From Planctomycetota bacterium (GTDB lineage: Bacteria > Planctomycetota > UBA1135 > GCA-002748355): a stretch of DNA of 64,000 nt. A model generated the notes under the pieces. That model was not told the origin of the DNA, did not search any database, and saw only the letters and a program-made list of their open reading frames with translations. How positions within the stretch are numbered: position 1 is the first letter of the stretch; every line of letters starts with the position of its first letter. The stretch lies in assembly GCA_011321845.1 (NCBI GenBank), contig DROQ01000096.1, positions 1-64,000 on the forward strand, written 5' to 3'. Shown here one piece after another: positions 49,920-58,565 of this stretch. The translations under genes and the position numbers were made by a program.

Positions 49920-51136
49920 CCGAACCAGAAAAACGTAGCGCCTTTTCCCTCTTTCTCGCCTGGGTCCTGCCGGTCCTTGTCCTCGGGATCGGGGTCTTTG
50001 GAACGATCCTGCTGATCAACAGCCGGACCCCTCCCAAGCGCATCCCTCCCAAAAAGCTCGTCCCTCTTGTGCGCTTCCACACGGCCCAGGCAAAGGAACA
50101 CACCTTCAAGATCTCCACCAACGGGACGGTTCAAGCGGCGCACGAATCCTCCATCGTCGCCCTCGTCCCCGGCCAGATCGAATGGATCTCCAAAAAGCTC
50201 GAGGCCGGACTCAAGGTGCACAAGGGCGAGGTCCTCATCAAGATCGACCCCCGCGATTTCCGCACCCAGATCGAAGCCGCCAAGGCCGGGGTGGCCAAGG
50301 CTCAGAGGCGCCTCGCCGAGGAGAAGAAGGAGGCCCAGCTCGCCTTGGAAGAGTGGAAACGATCCAAGCAAAAGGGGGAACCCGACCCCCTCCTCTTGAG
50401 AACACCCCAGATCGCAGAGGCCCGGGCAGACCTCAACGCCGCCCGGAACAACCTGGAGCAGGCCCAGCGCAACCTCGAACGCACCCAGGTCAAGGCCCCC
50501 TTCGAAGGCATCATCGATAGCCGACTCGTGGACCTCGGCACCTGGGTGGGACCCGGGACTCCCCTCTTCCGCATCTTCTCCACCGATGCGGTCGAGGTGC
50601 GGCTCCCGGTGCGAACCGAGGACCTGGCTTGGATCGATCTCCCGAGCAACGGTCCCGCTCCCGTGGAGAGGACCAGCCTGCCGAGGGTCCGCCTGTCCAC
50701 GCAGTTCGCCGGAAAGGAGGTCTGGTGGGAAGGCCATATCGTCCGCATGGAAGGCAAGATCGACCCCAAAAGCCGAATGGCCCACCTCATCGCCAGGGTG
50801 GAAGAGCCCTTCGCCAAGGCGCCCCCACTCTTCCCCGGACTCTTCGTCCGAGCCCGGATCCACGGGCGCAGGGTGGCCGAGGTCTTCGAGATCCCCCGGA
50901 TGGCGATCCAGGAGGAACGCTTCGTCACCGTCATCGACTCGGAAAACCGGCTCCACCGAAAGAGGGTCGAAATCCTGAAAAAGAACCGGGACAGCGTGAT
51001 CATCGGTTCCGGGATCCAGGCGGGACAGCGTCTTCTTCTCAGCTTCATCGAGACCGTCGTCGAAGGAATGAAGGTCCGCACAACAGGAGAAGGAGGGGCT
51101 CCAGGGGAAACGAACGGCGGCGAGGAGAAGAAATGA
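49916..51136 (+). CDS. RND efflux membrane fusion (periplasmic adaptor) protein
   Basis: A 406-residue adaptor joining the inner-membrane RND pump to the outer-membrane channel. One N-terminal helix (FLAWVLPVLVLGIGVFGTILLI) anchors it. The lipoyl half-motifs are VPGQIEWISKKLEAGLKVHKGEVLIKIDP and RTQVKAPFEGIIDSRLVDLGTWVGPGTPLF, with a long alpha-helical hairpin (EAAKAGVAKAQRRLAEEK and beyond) between them, then a beta-barrel and membrane-proximal domain. It overlaps the channel gene upstream and the RND gene downstream, each by ATGA. Confidence 0.92.
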   Translation: MTEPEKRSAFSLFLAWVLPVLVLGIGVFGTILLINSRTPPKRIPPKKLVPLVRFHTAQAKEHTFKISTNGTVQAAHESSIVALVPGQIEWISKKLEAGLKVHKGEVLIKIDPRDFRTQIEAAKAGVAKAQRRLAEEKKEAQLALEEWKRSKQKGEPDPLLLRTPQIAEARADLNAARNNLEQAQRNLERTQVKAPFEGIIDSRLVDLGTWVGPGTPLFRIFSTDAVEVRLPVRTEDLAWIDLPSNGPAPVERTSLPRVRLSTQFAGKEVWWEGHIVRMEGKIDPKSRMAHLIARVEEPFAKAPPLFPGLFVRARIHGRRVAEVFEIPRMAIQEERFVTVIDSENRLHRKRVEILKKNRDSVIIGSGIQAGQRLLLSFIETVVEGMKVRTTGEGGAPGETNGGEEKK

Positions 51137-54100
51137 AAAAATGGGTCGAATGGTTCGCCGAGAACTCCGTTGCGGCCAATCTCTTGATGTTCCTGGTTGT
51201 CGTCGGCGGTTTTTTGACGATGTTCCAGTTGCGCAAGGAGGTCATCCCTGAAATCAACACGGAGCGGATCACCATCACGGTCCCCTACCCCGGCGCGACT
51301 CCCAGCGAGGTGGAGGAATCCATCTGCGTCAAGATCGAAGAAGAGGTCCAGGACCTCGCGGACATCAAGCGTGTCACCTCTTCCTCCCAGGAGGGGGTCG
51401 GTGTGGTCGTCATCGAAGCCCTCGAAGGGAGCGACATGGGCAAGCTCCTGGGAGAGGTCAAGAACCGGGTGGACGCCATCGACACCTTCCCCGAGGACGC
51501 CAAGGAGCTGGTCGTGCAGCAACTGGAGGTGCAGACCGAGGTGCTGACGATCGCCCTCGCGGCACCTACCTCCGAGATGGGCCTGCGCCGCTTGGGGGAA
51601 CGGATTCGTGACGAGATCTCCGTCCTGGACGGGATCACGCGGGTGGACCTGATCGGGGGGCGGCCCTTCGAAATCAAGATCCAGGTTTCGGAGGAGAACC
51701 TTCGCAAGTGGGGTCTCAACTTCAGCCAGGTCGCCGATGCGATCCGGATGTCGAGCCTGGATCTCCCGGCGGGGACCCTGAAGACGCGAGGAGGTGAAGT
51801 CCTGATCCGCGGAATCGGACAGGCTTACGACCCCAAGGCGTTCGAAGAGATCCCGGTTCTCACGCAACCCGGAGGGGAGCGGGTCCTCCTTGGCGATGTG
51901 GCCAAGGTCGTGGACGGGTTCGAGGACATCGCGACCAGAACGCTTTTCGACGGCAAGAACTCGCTCCTGATCAAGGTCTACCGAGTGGGAGACCAGAGCG
52001 CGATCGCCGTCGCGGAAACCACCAAGGAATACCTCAAGCGCAAGCAACAGCAGCTCCCCGAAGGAGTGTCGCTCACGGTTTGGCTCGACAACGCGCGCTT
52101 GCTCAACGGGCGCCTCGACCTCCTCATGCGCAACGGGCGCATCGGGCTCCTTCTTGTGTTCCTGACCCTGGCCCTCTTCCTCCGGCTCAGGCTTGCCTTC
52201 TGGACCGCCTTCGGCATCCCGGTCTCCTTTCTGGGCGCCCTTTGGCTGCTTCCCGGACTCGAGGTCACGATCAACCTCATCTCCCTCTTCGGCTTCATCG
52301 TCGTCCTGGGGATCGTGGTCGATGACGCAATCGTCGTGGGCGAGAACGTCTTCTCCCATCTCGCCCGTGGCAAACCCATCAAGCAGGCGATCAAGGACGG
52401 AACCACCGAAGTCCTGGTCCCCGTGGTCTTCGCCGTCCTCACGACCATCGCCGCCTTTCTCCCCATGCTCGGCCTCCCTGGTACCTATGGGCAGTTTTCG
52501 CGCAACATCCCTTTGGTCGTCATCGCTTGCCTTTGCTTCAGCCTGGTCGAATCCCTCTTCGTCCTTCCAAGCCACTTGAGACACCTCAAAGTGGAGACCA
52601 GGGACCCCCTTGGGTGGAACCGGCTCTGGCTCGCCTTCCAATCCATCTTTACCAAGGGACTCGACCAGTTCATCCGCTTCGTGTACCGGCCCAGTCTCGA
52701 CTTCCTCCTGCGCTGGCGTTACCTGACTCTTGCGGCGGGGGTTGCAACCTTTCTCCTCACGGTGGGAATGGTCGGGGCCGGCTGGCTCAAGTTCACCTTT
52801 TTCCCCAAGATCGACGCCGACAATGTCTCCTGCGCATTGACGATGCCCATCGGAACTCCCGCCGAAGCGACGCAAGAAGCCTTGGACCGAATCACGAAGG
52901 CGGTGGACCAGCTCAAGGCGGAGTTTGAAAAAACCCCGGGGAGCATCATCCGGCACACCCTCTCCACCTTGGGCTCCCAGCCCTATCGAATCCAACAGTC
53001 GAGGAATTCGGGAGGGGGACTCCTCCAATCGCGGCCCGTCTCCCACCTCGGCGAAGTGACCCTCGAACTCTCGCCCTCCGAAAACCGCCACATCAGCAGC
53101 CGCAAGATCGCCGACCGCTGGAGGGAGCTGGTCGGAAAGATCCCCGACGCCCTCGAACTCAGCTTTACAGGAGACCTCGTCTCCAGCGGAGCGGACATCA
53201 GCCTGCAGCTGACCAGCCCTGACATCGCCATCCTCCGTAAGGCCCGCAAGGAGGTCAAGGCGGTCCTCGCCTCCTACCCGGGTGTCTACGATCTCTCGGA
53301 CTCCTTCCGGGTGGGGAAAAAGGAGATGCACCTCCGCTTGAAACCCAGCGCGGAGCCTCTGGGCCTGAGACAAGTTCCACTTTCGCGGCAGGTCCGGCAA
53401 GCGGTCTATGGTGAGGAGGCCCAGCGTGTCCAGCGGGGGCGGGATGACGTCCCGGTCATGGTCCGCTATCCCGACAAGGACCTCAAGAGTCTCTACGCCA
53501 TCGAAGACATGAGGCTCCGGTTTCCCGGCGGAGACGAGATCCCCCTCAGCACAGTCGCCGACGTCTCCTTCGCGAGAACCCTCGCAGAGATCAAACGATC
53601 CGATCGCAACCGGGCCGTGCTCGTCAAGGCGAACGTGGACAAGGACAAGGGAGACCAGGAGAAGATCCTCTCGGATCTCAAGCAGCACATCCTTCCCCAA
53701 ATGAGGCTTCGATATCCGGGGCTCAACTTTTCCTTCGAGGGAACGCAGCGGGAGCAGCGCTCCTTCATGGAAGGAATGAAGAAGCAGGCGCTCTTTTCGA
53801 TCATCCTGATCTTCATCCTCCTCGCCATCCCCTTCCGCTCCTACCTGCAACCCTTGATCGTGATGTCGGTCATCCCCTTCGGGATCGTAGGAGCGGTCTG
53901 GGGGCACCTCCTCCTGGGGATGGATCTGACCATGATGTCCCTCATCGGACTCCTCGCGCTCTCGGGGGTGGTCGTCAATGACAGCCTGGTCGTAGTCGAC
54001 TTCATCAACCGGGCGCGGCGCAAGGGCCTGGACTTGCACAAGGCGGTCCGCGAAGCGGGTGCGCGGCGTTTTCGCCCCATTCTCTTGACTTCGGCGACCA

Positions 54101-54315
54101 CTTTCGCGGGGCTGACCCCCATGCTCCTCGAAAAGAGCCTGCAGGCGCGGTTCTTGATCCCCATGGCGGTGTCCCTGGGGTTCGGCATCGTCTTTTCGAC
54201 GGTGATCACCCTCATTCTCGTGCCCTGCCTCTACCTCGTTCTCGAAGATGTCACGGGGGGCCGCCGTGGTCTGGGCGACGTGGATTCGGAGGGGGAGAGG
54301 AGGAAAAGCCCATAA
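51133..54315 (+). CDS. RND efflux transporter, HAE1-like inner membrane pump
   Basis: A 1060-residue proton-driven pump. The N-terminus FAENSVAANLLMFLVVVGGF is the first transmembrane helix; large periplasmic loops follow (VPYPGATPSEVEESI is the family's first-loop motif). The proton relay helix contains FGFIVVLGIVVDDAIVVGENVF, with the two conserved Asp. The second half repeats the layout from TFFPKIDADN, with LIGLLALSGVVVNDSLVVVDFINRAR in the C-terminal half. The start at 51133 overlaps the adaptor stop (ATGA). The substrate is not predictable; drugs, solvents or lipids are possible. A strong hairpin follows the stop. Confidence 0.94.
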   Translation: MKKWVEWFAENSVAANLLMFLVVVGGFLTMFQLRKEVIPEINTERITITVPYPGATPSEVEESICVKIEEEVQDLADIKRVTSSSQEGVGVVVIEALEGSDMGKLLGEVKNRVDAIDTFPEDAKELVVQQLEVQTEVLTIALAAPTSEMGLRRLGERIRDEISVLDGITRVDLIGGRPFEIKIQVSEENLRKWGLNFSQVADAIRMSSLDLPAGTLKTRGGEVLIRGIGQAYDPKAFEEIPVLTQPGGERVLLGDVAKVVDGFEDIATRTLFDGKNSLLIKVYRVGDQSAIAVAETTKEYLKRKQQQLPEGVSLTVWLDNARLLNGRLDLLMRNGRIGLLLVFLTLALFLRLRLAFWTAFGIPVSFLGALWLLPGLEVTINLISLFGFIVVLGIVVDDAIVVGENVFSHLARGKPIKQAIKDGTTEVLVPVVFAVLTTIAAFLPMLGLPGTYGQFSRNIPLVVIACLCFSLVESLFVLPSHLRHLKVETRDPLGWNRLWLAFQSIFTKGLDQFIRFVYRPSLDFLLRWRYLTLAAGVATFLLTVGMVGAGWLKFTFFPKIDADNVSCALTMPIGTPAEATQEALDRITKAVDQLKAEFEKTPGSIIRHTLSTLGSQPYRIQQSRNSGGGLLQSRPVSHLGEVTLELSPSENRHISSRKIADRWRELVGKIPDALELSFTGDLVSSGADISLQLTSPDIAILRKARKEVKAVLASYPGVYDLSDSFRVGKKEMHLRLKPSAEPLGLRQVPLSRQVRQAVYGEEAQRVQRGRDDVPVMVRYPDKDLKSLYAIEDMRLRFPGGDEIPLSTVADVSFARTLAEIKRSDRNRAVLVKANVDKDKGDQEKILSDLKQHILPQMRLRYPGLNFSFEGTQREQRSFMEGMKKQALFSIILIFILLAIPFRSYLQPLIVMSVIPFGIVGAVWGHLLLGMDLTMMSLIGLLALSGVVVNDSLVVVDFINRARRKGLDLHKAVREAGARRFRPILLTSATTFAGLTPMLLEKSLQARFLIPMAVSLGFGIVFSTVITLILVPCLYLVLEDVTGGRRGLGDVDSEGERRKSP

Positions 54316-54329
54316 AAAAGAAAAAGAGT

Positions 54330-54361
54330 AGGGAAGGGCCGGGTGGGCCAGGCCCTTCCCT
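54330..54361. terminator. Terminator hairpin after the RND operon
   Basis: AGGGAAGGGCC (54330-54340), 10-base loop, GGCCCTTCCCT (54351-54361): a perfect 11-bp stem 14 bases after the operon stop. An A-rich tract precedes it, so the canonical T-run is on the minus strand; on the plus strand no T-run follows directly. Confidence 0.55.
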
Positions 54362-54373
54362 CTCAAGGGCACC

Positions 54374-54391
54374 GAGAAAATGGGTTTTCTC
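54374..54391. terminator. Second hairpin after the RND operon
   Basis: GAGAAAA (54374-54380), loop TGGG, TTTTCTC (54385-54391): a perfect 7-bp stem directly after the larger hairpin. The two may act together to stop transcription before the glycosidase-like gene. Confidence 0.4.
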
Positions 54392-54506
54392 AGAACGAAT
54401 CAGCATAAGTGGTATGGGAGATCTTTCCAGGGGGGGAACAAGCACCTATCGAGGGAAAAACTCCAGACATGGCCTGGATGGCTGCGCTTTGGGGTAGATT
54501 GAGCGC

Positions 54507-55541
54507 ATGCTCAGCCTTCTTCTGACCTGCTCCCTCAGCGCCATGGCCTTGCAGGATCCCGGCCCTCCCAAGGGAGAAGCGGTCCGGGGCATCACGATCT
54601 CCACCCATGGAATGGGTCGGGAATGGGCCGACCCAGAGGTGATGCAGCCCACGCTCAAAAAAATCCTGGAAACCGGGGCTGAATGGATCGCCTTGCATCC
54701 CTATGCCCGGATCCACGAAGATGGGCGCGTCACCTGGAGGAGGCGGAAAAATGGGGGGACACCCTCCTATTGGAGCAAACCGATCGCGCTTGCCCACAAA
54801 GCTGGGCTCAAGATCCTGATCAAGCCGCACATCGCCTACTGGGGTACCCGCTTCGCCTGGCGGGGGGAAATCGCGTTCAAGACGGAAGCGGAGTGGGAGC
54901 GTTTTTTTCAAGGATATCGGGATTGGATCCTGGCCCTCGCCGAGGCTTCCAGGGATGCGGACGGGTTTGTCGTGGGGACGGAACTGGACAAGACCCTGGG
55001 GCGGGAAAAGGAATGGAGGGCCCTGATCGCGGAAGTGCGCAAGAGGACGAAGGCACCCCTGACCTATGCAGCGAACTGGACGGACTATGAACGTGTCCCT
55101 TTTTGGGACGCCTTGGATGTAGTCGGGATCCAGGCTTATTTCCCTCTGACCGAGGCGAGGAGGCCCGACGACCGGGAACTGGACCGGGCTTGGGAAGAGC
55201 GGATGAAAAAGCTGAGGGCCTTTGCGAAGAAAACGAACCGCAACATCGTGTTCACCGAGATCGGTTACAATCGCAGTCACAAGGCGGCCCGGGAGCCATG
55301 GACCTACCGGACGGACGGAGCGGACGCCAAGCCCTTGCAGCGGCGCTGCCTGGGTGCGGCCCTGCGAGCCATCGAAAGAGAGCCCTGCGTCCTGGGTGCC
55401 TTTTTATGGAAGTGGTTCCCGGAGCCCTACCCGGTGGGGAGGAACTTCCAGTTGGCGACCAAGGAAATTCGTGCTTTGATCCGAAAGCACTGGCGCCCCG
55501 AGGAAAGGAAAAAGGCCAAGAAGCAAACCTCCGGGCGCTGA
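54507..55541 (+). CDS. Exported GH113-like glycoside hydrolase family protein
   Basis: A 344-residue TIM-barrel protein. A short signal peptide (MLSLLLTCSLSAMALQ) is followed by RGITISTHGMGREWADP and the strand-helix order of a glycosidase. FVVGTELDKT near residue 155 would carry the acid/base Glu and NIVFTEIGYNRSHKAAREPW near residue 245 the nucleophile, as in GH113 (beta-mannanase-type) proteins; GLKILIKPHIAYW and DVVGIQAYFPL are also in the usual places. The substrate cannot be told; a cell-wall or plant polysaccharide is likely. It starts 191 bp after the RND operon, beyond two hairpins, and so has its own promoter. Confidence 0.75.
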   Translation: MLSLLLTCSLSAMALQDPGPPKGEAVRGITISTHGMGREWADPEVMQPTLKKILETGAEWIALHPYARIHEDGRVTWRRRKNGGTPSYWSKPIALAHKAGLKILIKPHIAYWGTRFAWRGEIAFKTEAEWERFFQGYRDWILALAEASRDADGFVVGTELDKTLGREKEWRALIAEVRKRTKAPLTYAANWTDYERVPFWDALDVVGIQAYFPLTEARRPDDRELDRAWEERMKKLRAFAKKTNRNIVFTEIGYNRSHKAAREPWTYRTDGADAKPLQRRCLGAALRAIEREPCVLGAFLWKWFPEPYPVGRNFQLATKEIRALIRKHWRPEERKKAKKQTSGR

Positions 55542-55553
55542 CCCGCATGATTC

Positions 55554-58500
55554 ATGAGCCCTGAACGGACCCAGCCCCTGCCTTCCCTGGAAAGCTTTGC
55601 TGATCGTTTCCTCCAGACGGTAAGCCGAAGGAGGCCCAAGAAACCCGGCGACCCCAGGCTTCTCTGCCTTGTGCCCTCGGCCCTCTTCGCCGAGGAATGC
55701 GCCCACCGTCTTCTCGAACGCTGCGGCTCGACCGCCGGGGTCGCCTTCCACACCCCCAACTCCCTCTCCCGTATCCTCTCCGAGGAAAGCGGGACACCCA
55801 TGTTTCCGGCGGTTGGGCGGGCGGCGGTCCAAGCCTGGATGGAGCATCGGCTTGGAGCGATTCCTGCGGATGAGAGAGCACACCGTTCCAAGGTTTTGGA
55901 GGAGGACCTGGCCTACATAAAGCGTTTTCCCAAGGCGCGGCGGGCGCTCGTGGAAGCTCTCCTCCTCACCCGCCTGCATGGCTGCCGATCCAAGAACGAC
56001 CTCCCTGATTCCCGAGGGGGTCGATTGCTGGGCCTCTTTCTCGAACCCTTCGCCCAAGCCCTGGAACAGGCAGGCCTGGCCGATCCGGCCCGCCGCCTGG
56101 AAGCCGGCCTGGCCCAGCTCCCCGGCTGGCTCGCCGCCAAAGAATGGGTGTCCCTCATCGCCTTTCCGGCGGCGGCGCAGAGTCCGGAGTTTTTGGCCTA
56201 CGCGGAATGCTTGCAAGGAGCTGGGGGAGCGCTTGTGAAGGAGGAACGGGCGGAGGCGTTTCCCAGAATCCTTCCGGAGCTTCATTTTTTTTCGGCGCAG
56301 GGGGAGGAGGTCGAAACCGAGGAAGCGCTGGAGCGGATCCGGGGGCTGCTCGAGAAAGGAGTGCGCCCGGACCGGGTTGCTCTGTCCTTTGTCCAGGGGG
56401 AGCCCTACCTGCGGCTCATCGAGGAACGGGCGGATCGAATCGGACTGCCGCTACGGCCGACCAAGGGGATGGCGGTCCGTTTGACGGGGCGGGGTCGAGC
56501 AGGAAGGAACTGGTTGCGCTTTGTGCTCCTGGACGCGCCTTCGGAGCTGAGGGCCAAGGTTCTCCTGGAGCCTTTGCTCAAAGGGACGGGCAATGCGGCA
56601 GCGGCCGCCCTCGACCGGAGGGCGCGGGACGAAGGGTTCATAGGCGGGTTGGAGGAACTCCAATCCTTGTTCACGGAACTCCCGCAAGAGGTGGAGGGGC
56701 ATGCCGCCCTGAGGAAGTTCCTCCGCGACTGCCTGGCGCTCCGCGAGGACCTCCTCGCAGCTCCCAGGACGAGCGCGCGCTGCCAGCTCCTGGCCGAGGG
56801 CATGCGAGACCAGATTCTCCTCCCCACCGGGAAAGAGGACCCCCTCCTTCGGACGCTCCAATCCTTGGCACAGGCGCGGGAGCTTTTGCCCCCGGACCAT
56901 GCCCCCTGGTCGCTCGAAACGATGGCGCAGCTGTTCGAGGAGCTGCTCGAGGAAAGCTCCCTCCCCCTCCCCCAGACCGCGAAGGAAGGAATCCGCGTCC
57001 TCCCCCTTCAAAGGATGGGTGTCCTCGATTTCGACCATATTTTCGTCCTTGGCTGCCTGAGGGGCAGCTGGCCCAGGGCGCAGCGCCCCCATCCATGGCT
57101 GTCCCCCAAGGATCTCGAGTTCCTGGGAGCCAGGCCTCAAGAAGAGCAGGAGCGGGAAAGGCTCCACCTCCTCCTCCGAAAAGCGCGGCGCTCCCTCTGC
57201 CTCTCCTACCCCGGCGTCGATCTCCGCGCCAGGCCCAAGTCCCCCTCCCCCTGGCTCGAAGAACTCCGCGCGCTGAAGGGGGACACCCATCCCTTGCGCC
57301 CCGTCAGCGCCTCGCCCCGGGAGCGGCTGAGGCGGCGAGAGGTCGAGCGGATGGGGCTCTCCGAACTGGAGGCTATGACCCTGGCGGCTTTTGAGCGCAA
57401 GGACACCGCCCTGCGCCACTTCGGAGGGCGGGTCCCCTGTGTTCCTCCCCGGGGCGCCGAGTTCATCGCCCAGCGCGACCGCTTCCGCCCCGGCGAGGAG
57501 GCTGGCCCCTTCGACGCTCTCGGGCTCGGCCCCAGCCTCCAGGAGGACCAGCCCCTCTCGGTTACCGCTTTCGAAGACCTGGGGACCTGCCCTCTTCGTT
57601 TTTTCTTCCAGCACATCCTGGGCCTTCGCCCCCTTCCCCCGGAGCCGAGCATCGACCTTGTCTCCGCCCTCGACCGTGGTTCTGCCGTGCACCGCATCCT
57701 TCAAAAGGTCTTTGAGACCCTGATCGCAAAAGGCCTCTTCGATGAGGACCCCCTCCCCCTCGAAGCCTGCCTGGATGTCGGGCTCCAGGAGATGGGACGC
57801 CTCCTGCGCGCGGAGGCGGACCGACTCATGTCTCGCCAGTTTCTTCGCTTCCCCCGGCTTCGGCAGGAGGTCCTGGCCCTCTGGGGAAAAAGTCTCGAAG
57901 GCCAGCTCAGGCTCGATCTGCAGGACCTCGCCGCCACCCACAGCCGCCCCGTGGACCTCGAGAAAAAGCTGCAGGCCGCCCTCGTTTTTCGCAAGCAAGG
58001 CGAACAAGGCCCCAAGGAGAGCCGCCCCATCCTTCTCAAGGGCAAGTACGACCGTCTCGACCAGCTCCCGAGTGGGCGTTTTCGCATCCTCGACTACAAG
58101 ACCGGTTCCAGTGCCAGGTCCATCTCGCGCAGAGAAGTTCTCCAGGGACACAAGACCCAGCTCTACCTCTACCAGAGACTCTTCCTCGAATCGGATCCCA
58201 GCCGAGGGGGTTCGGACCTCCTCCATCCCCTCGCCGCCCTTCGGGGCGTCGGCCCCAAGTTCCTCGTCCAGGAGAACGGTCCTCTCCCCGAGGCAGGGCT
58301 GGATGAAGACTTTTGGGAGGATCCCCTCAAAAGCCAGCTCGAGGACAGCCTCGCTACTCTGGTGGAGCTTTGCGATCGTGGGAACTTCCCCTTCGAAGCA
58401 AAGTCGGGAATCTGCAGCCACTGTGACTTCCAAAAGGCCTGCCCCCGGCACCACAGCCCCAGCCAGGACCGCATGGCCCGGGAGCCCAGGGCCGCCGAAT

Positions 58501-58565
58501 ACCAAAAACTCCAGAGCAAGCGGGCGCCCCGGAAAAAAGCTTCTTCTCGGAGGCCCAAACTGTGA
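55554..58565 (+). CDS. addB: AddB-like ATP-dependent helicase/nuclease subunit
   Basis: One subunit of the AddAB enzyme that resects double-strand breaks for recombination. The 1003-residue chain has a helicase-like body (RVLPLQRMGVLDFDHIFVLGCLRGSWP, then RLHLLLRKARRSLCLSYPG) and a C-terminal PD-(D/E)XK nuclease: FEDLGTCPLRFFFQHILGL, DRGSAVHRILQ, LLKGKYDRLD and RILDYKTG. Cys in TCPLRFF and three in CSHCDFQKAC would hold the 4Fe-4S cluster known from AddB. No intact Walker A is visible at the N-terminus, unlike Bacillus AddB. It starts 12 bp after the glycosidase-like gene and overlaps addA by GTGA. Confidence 0.86.
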   Translation: MSPERTQPLPSLESFADRFLQTVSRRRPKKPGDPRLLCLVPSALFAEECAHRLLERCGSTAGVAFHTPNSLSRILSEESGTPMFPAVGRAAVQAWMEHRLGAIPADERAHRSKVLEEDLAYIKRFPKARRALVEALLLTRLHGCRSKNDLPDSRGGRLLGLFLEPFAQALEQAGLADPARRLEAGLAQLPGWLAAKEWVSLIAFPAAAQSPEFLAYAECLQGAGGALVKEERAEAFPRILPELHFFSAQGEEVETEEALERIRGLLEKGVRPDRVALSFVQGEPYLRLIEERADRIGLPLRPTKGMAVRLTGRGRAGRNWLRFVLLDAPSELRAKVLLEPLLKGTGNAAAAALDRRARDEGFIGGLEELQSLFTELPQEVEGHAALRKFLRDCLALREDLLAAPRTSARCQLLAEGMRDQILLPTGKEDPLLRTLQSLAQARELLPPDHAPWSLETMAQLFEELLEESSLPLPQTAKEGIRVLPLQRMGVLDFDHIFVLGCLRGSWPRAQRPHPWLSPKDLEFLGARPQEEQERERLHLLLRKARRSLCLSYPGVDLRARPKSPSPWLEELRALKGDTHPLRPVSASPRERLRRREVERMGLSELEAMTLAAFERKDTALRHFGGRVPCVPPRGAEFIAQRDRFRPGEEAGPFDALGLGPSLQEDQPLSVTAFEDLGTCPLRFFFQHILGLRPLPPEPSIDLVSALDRGSAVHRILQKVFETLIAKGLFDEDPLPLEACLDVGLQEMGRLLRAEADRLMSRQFLRFPRLRQEVLALWGKSLEGQLRLDLQDLAATHSRPVDLEKKLQAALVFRKQGEQGPKESRPILLKGKYDRLDQLPSGRFRILDYKTGSSARSISRREVLQGHKTQLYLYQRLFLESDPSRGGSDLLHPLAALRGVGPKFLVQENGPLPEAGLDEDFWEDPLKSQLEDSLATLVELCDRGNFPFEAKSGICSHCDFQKACPRHHSPSQDRMAREPRAAEYQKLQSKRAPRKKASSRRPKL
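55792..55801 (-). repeat. Copy of dispersed motif ATGGGTGTCC (minus strand, in addB)
   Basis: GGACACCCAT, read in addB as codons GGG-ACA-CCC-ATG. The minus-strand extension is ATGGGTGTCCCGCTTT. Confidence 0.6.
56144..56153 (+). repeat. Copy of dispersed motif ATGGGTGTCC (in addB)
   Basis: Read in addB as GAA-TGG-GTG-TCC, a different frame from the copies at 57015 and 60206. Confidence 0.6.
57015..57024 (+). repeat. Copy of dispersed motif ATGGGTGTCC (in addB)
   Basis: Read in addB as ATG-GGT-GTC-CTC; this copy ends TCCTC where most others have TCCC. Confidence 0.55.
57281..57290 (-). repeat. Copy of dispersed motif ATGGGTGTCC (minus strand, in addB)
   Basis: GGACACCCAT, read in addB as GG-GAC-ACC-CAT, a third frame. 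Its minus-strand extension is ATGGGTGTCCCCCTT. Confidence 0.6.

Noticed and set aside
50302..54372. A 1356-codon open frame on the minus strand
   Set aside because: It lies opposite the adaptor and RND pump genes, which have clear family motifs; its composition (Asp, Glu, Gly, Arg-rich) is what antisense of GC-rich codons gives.
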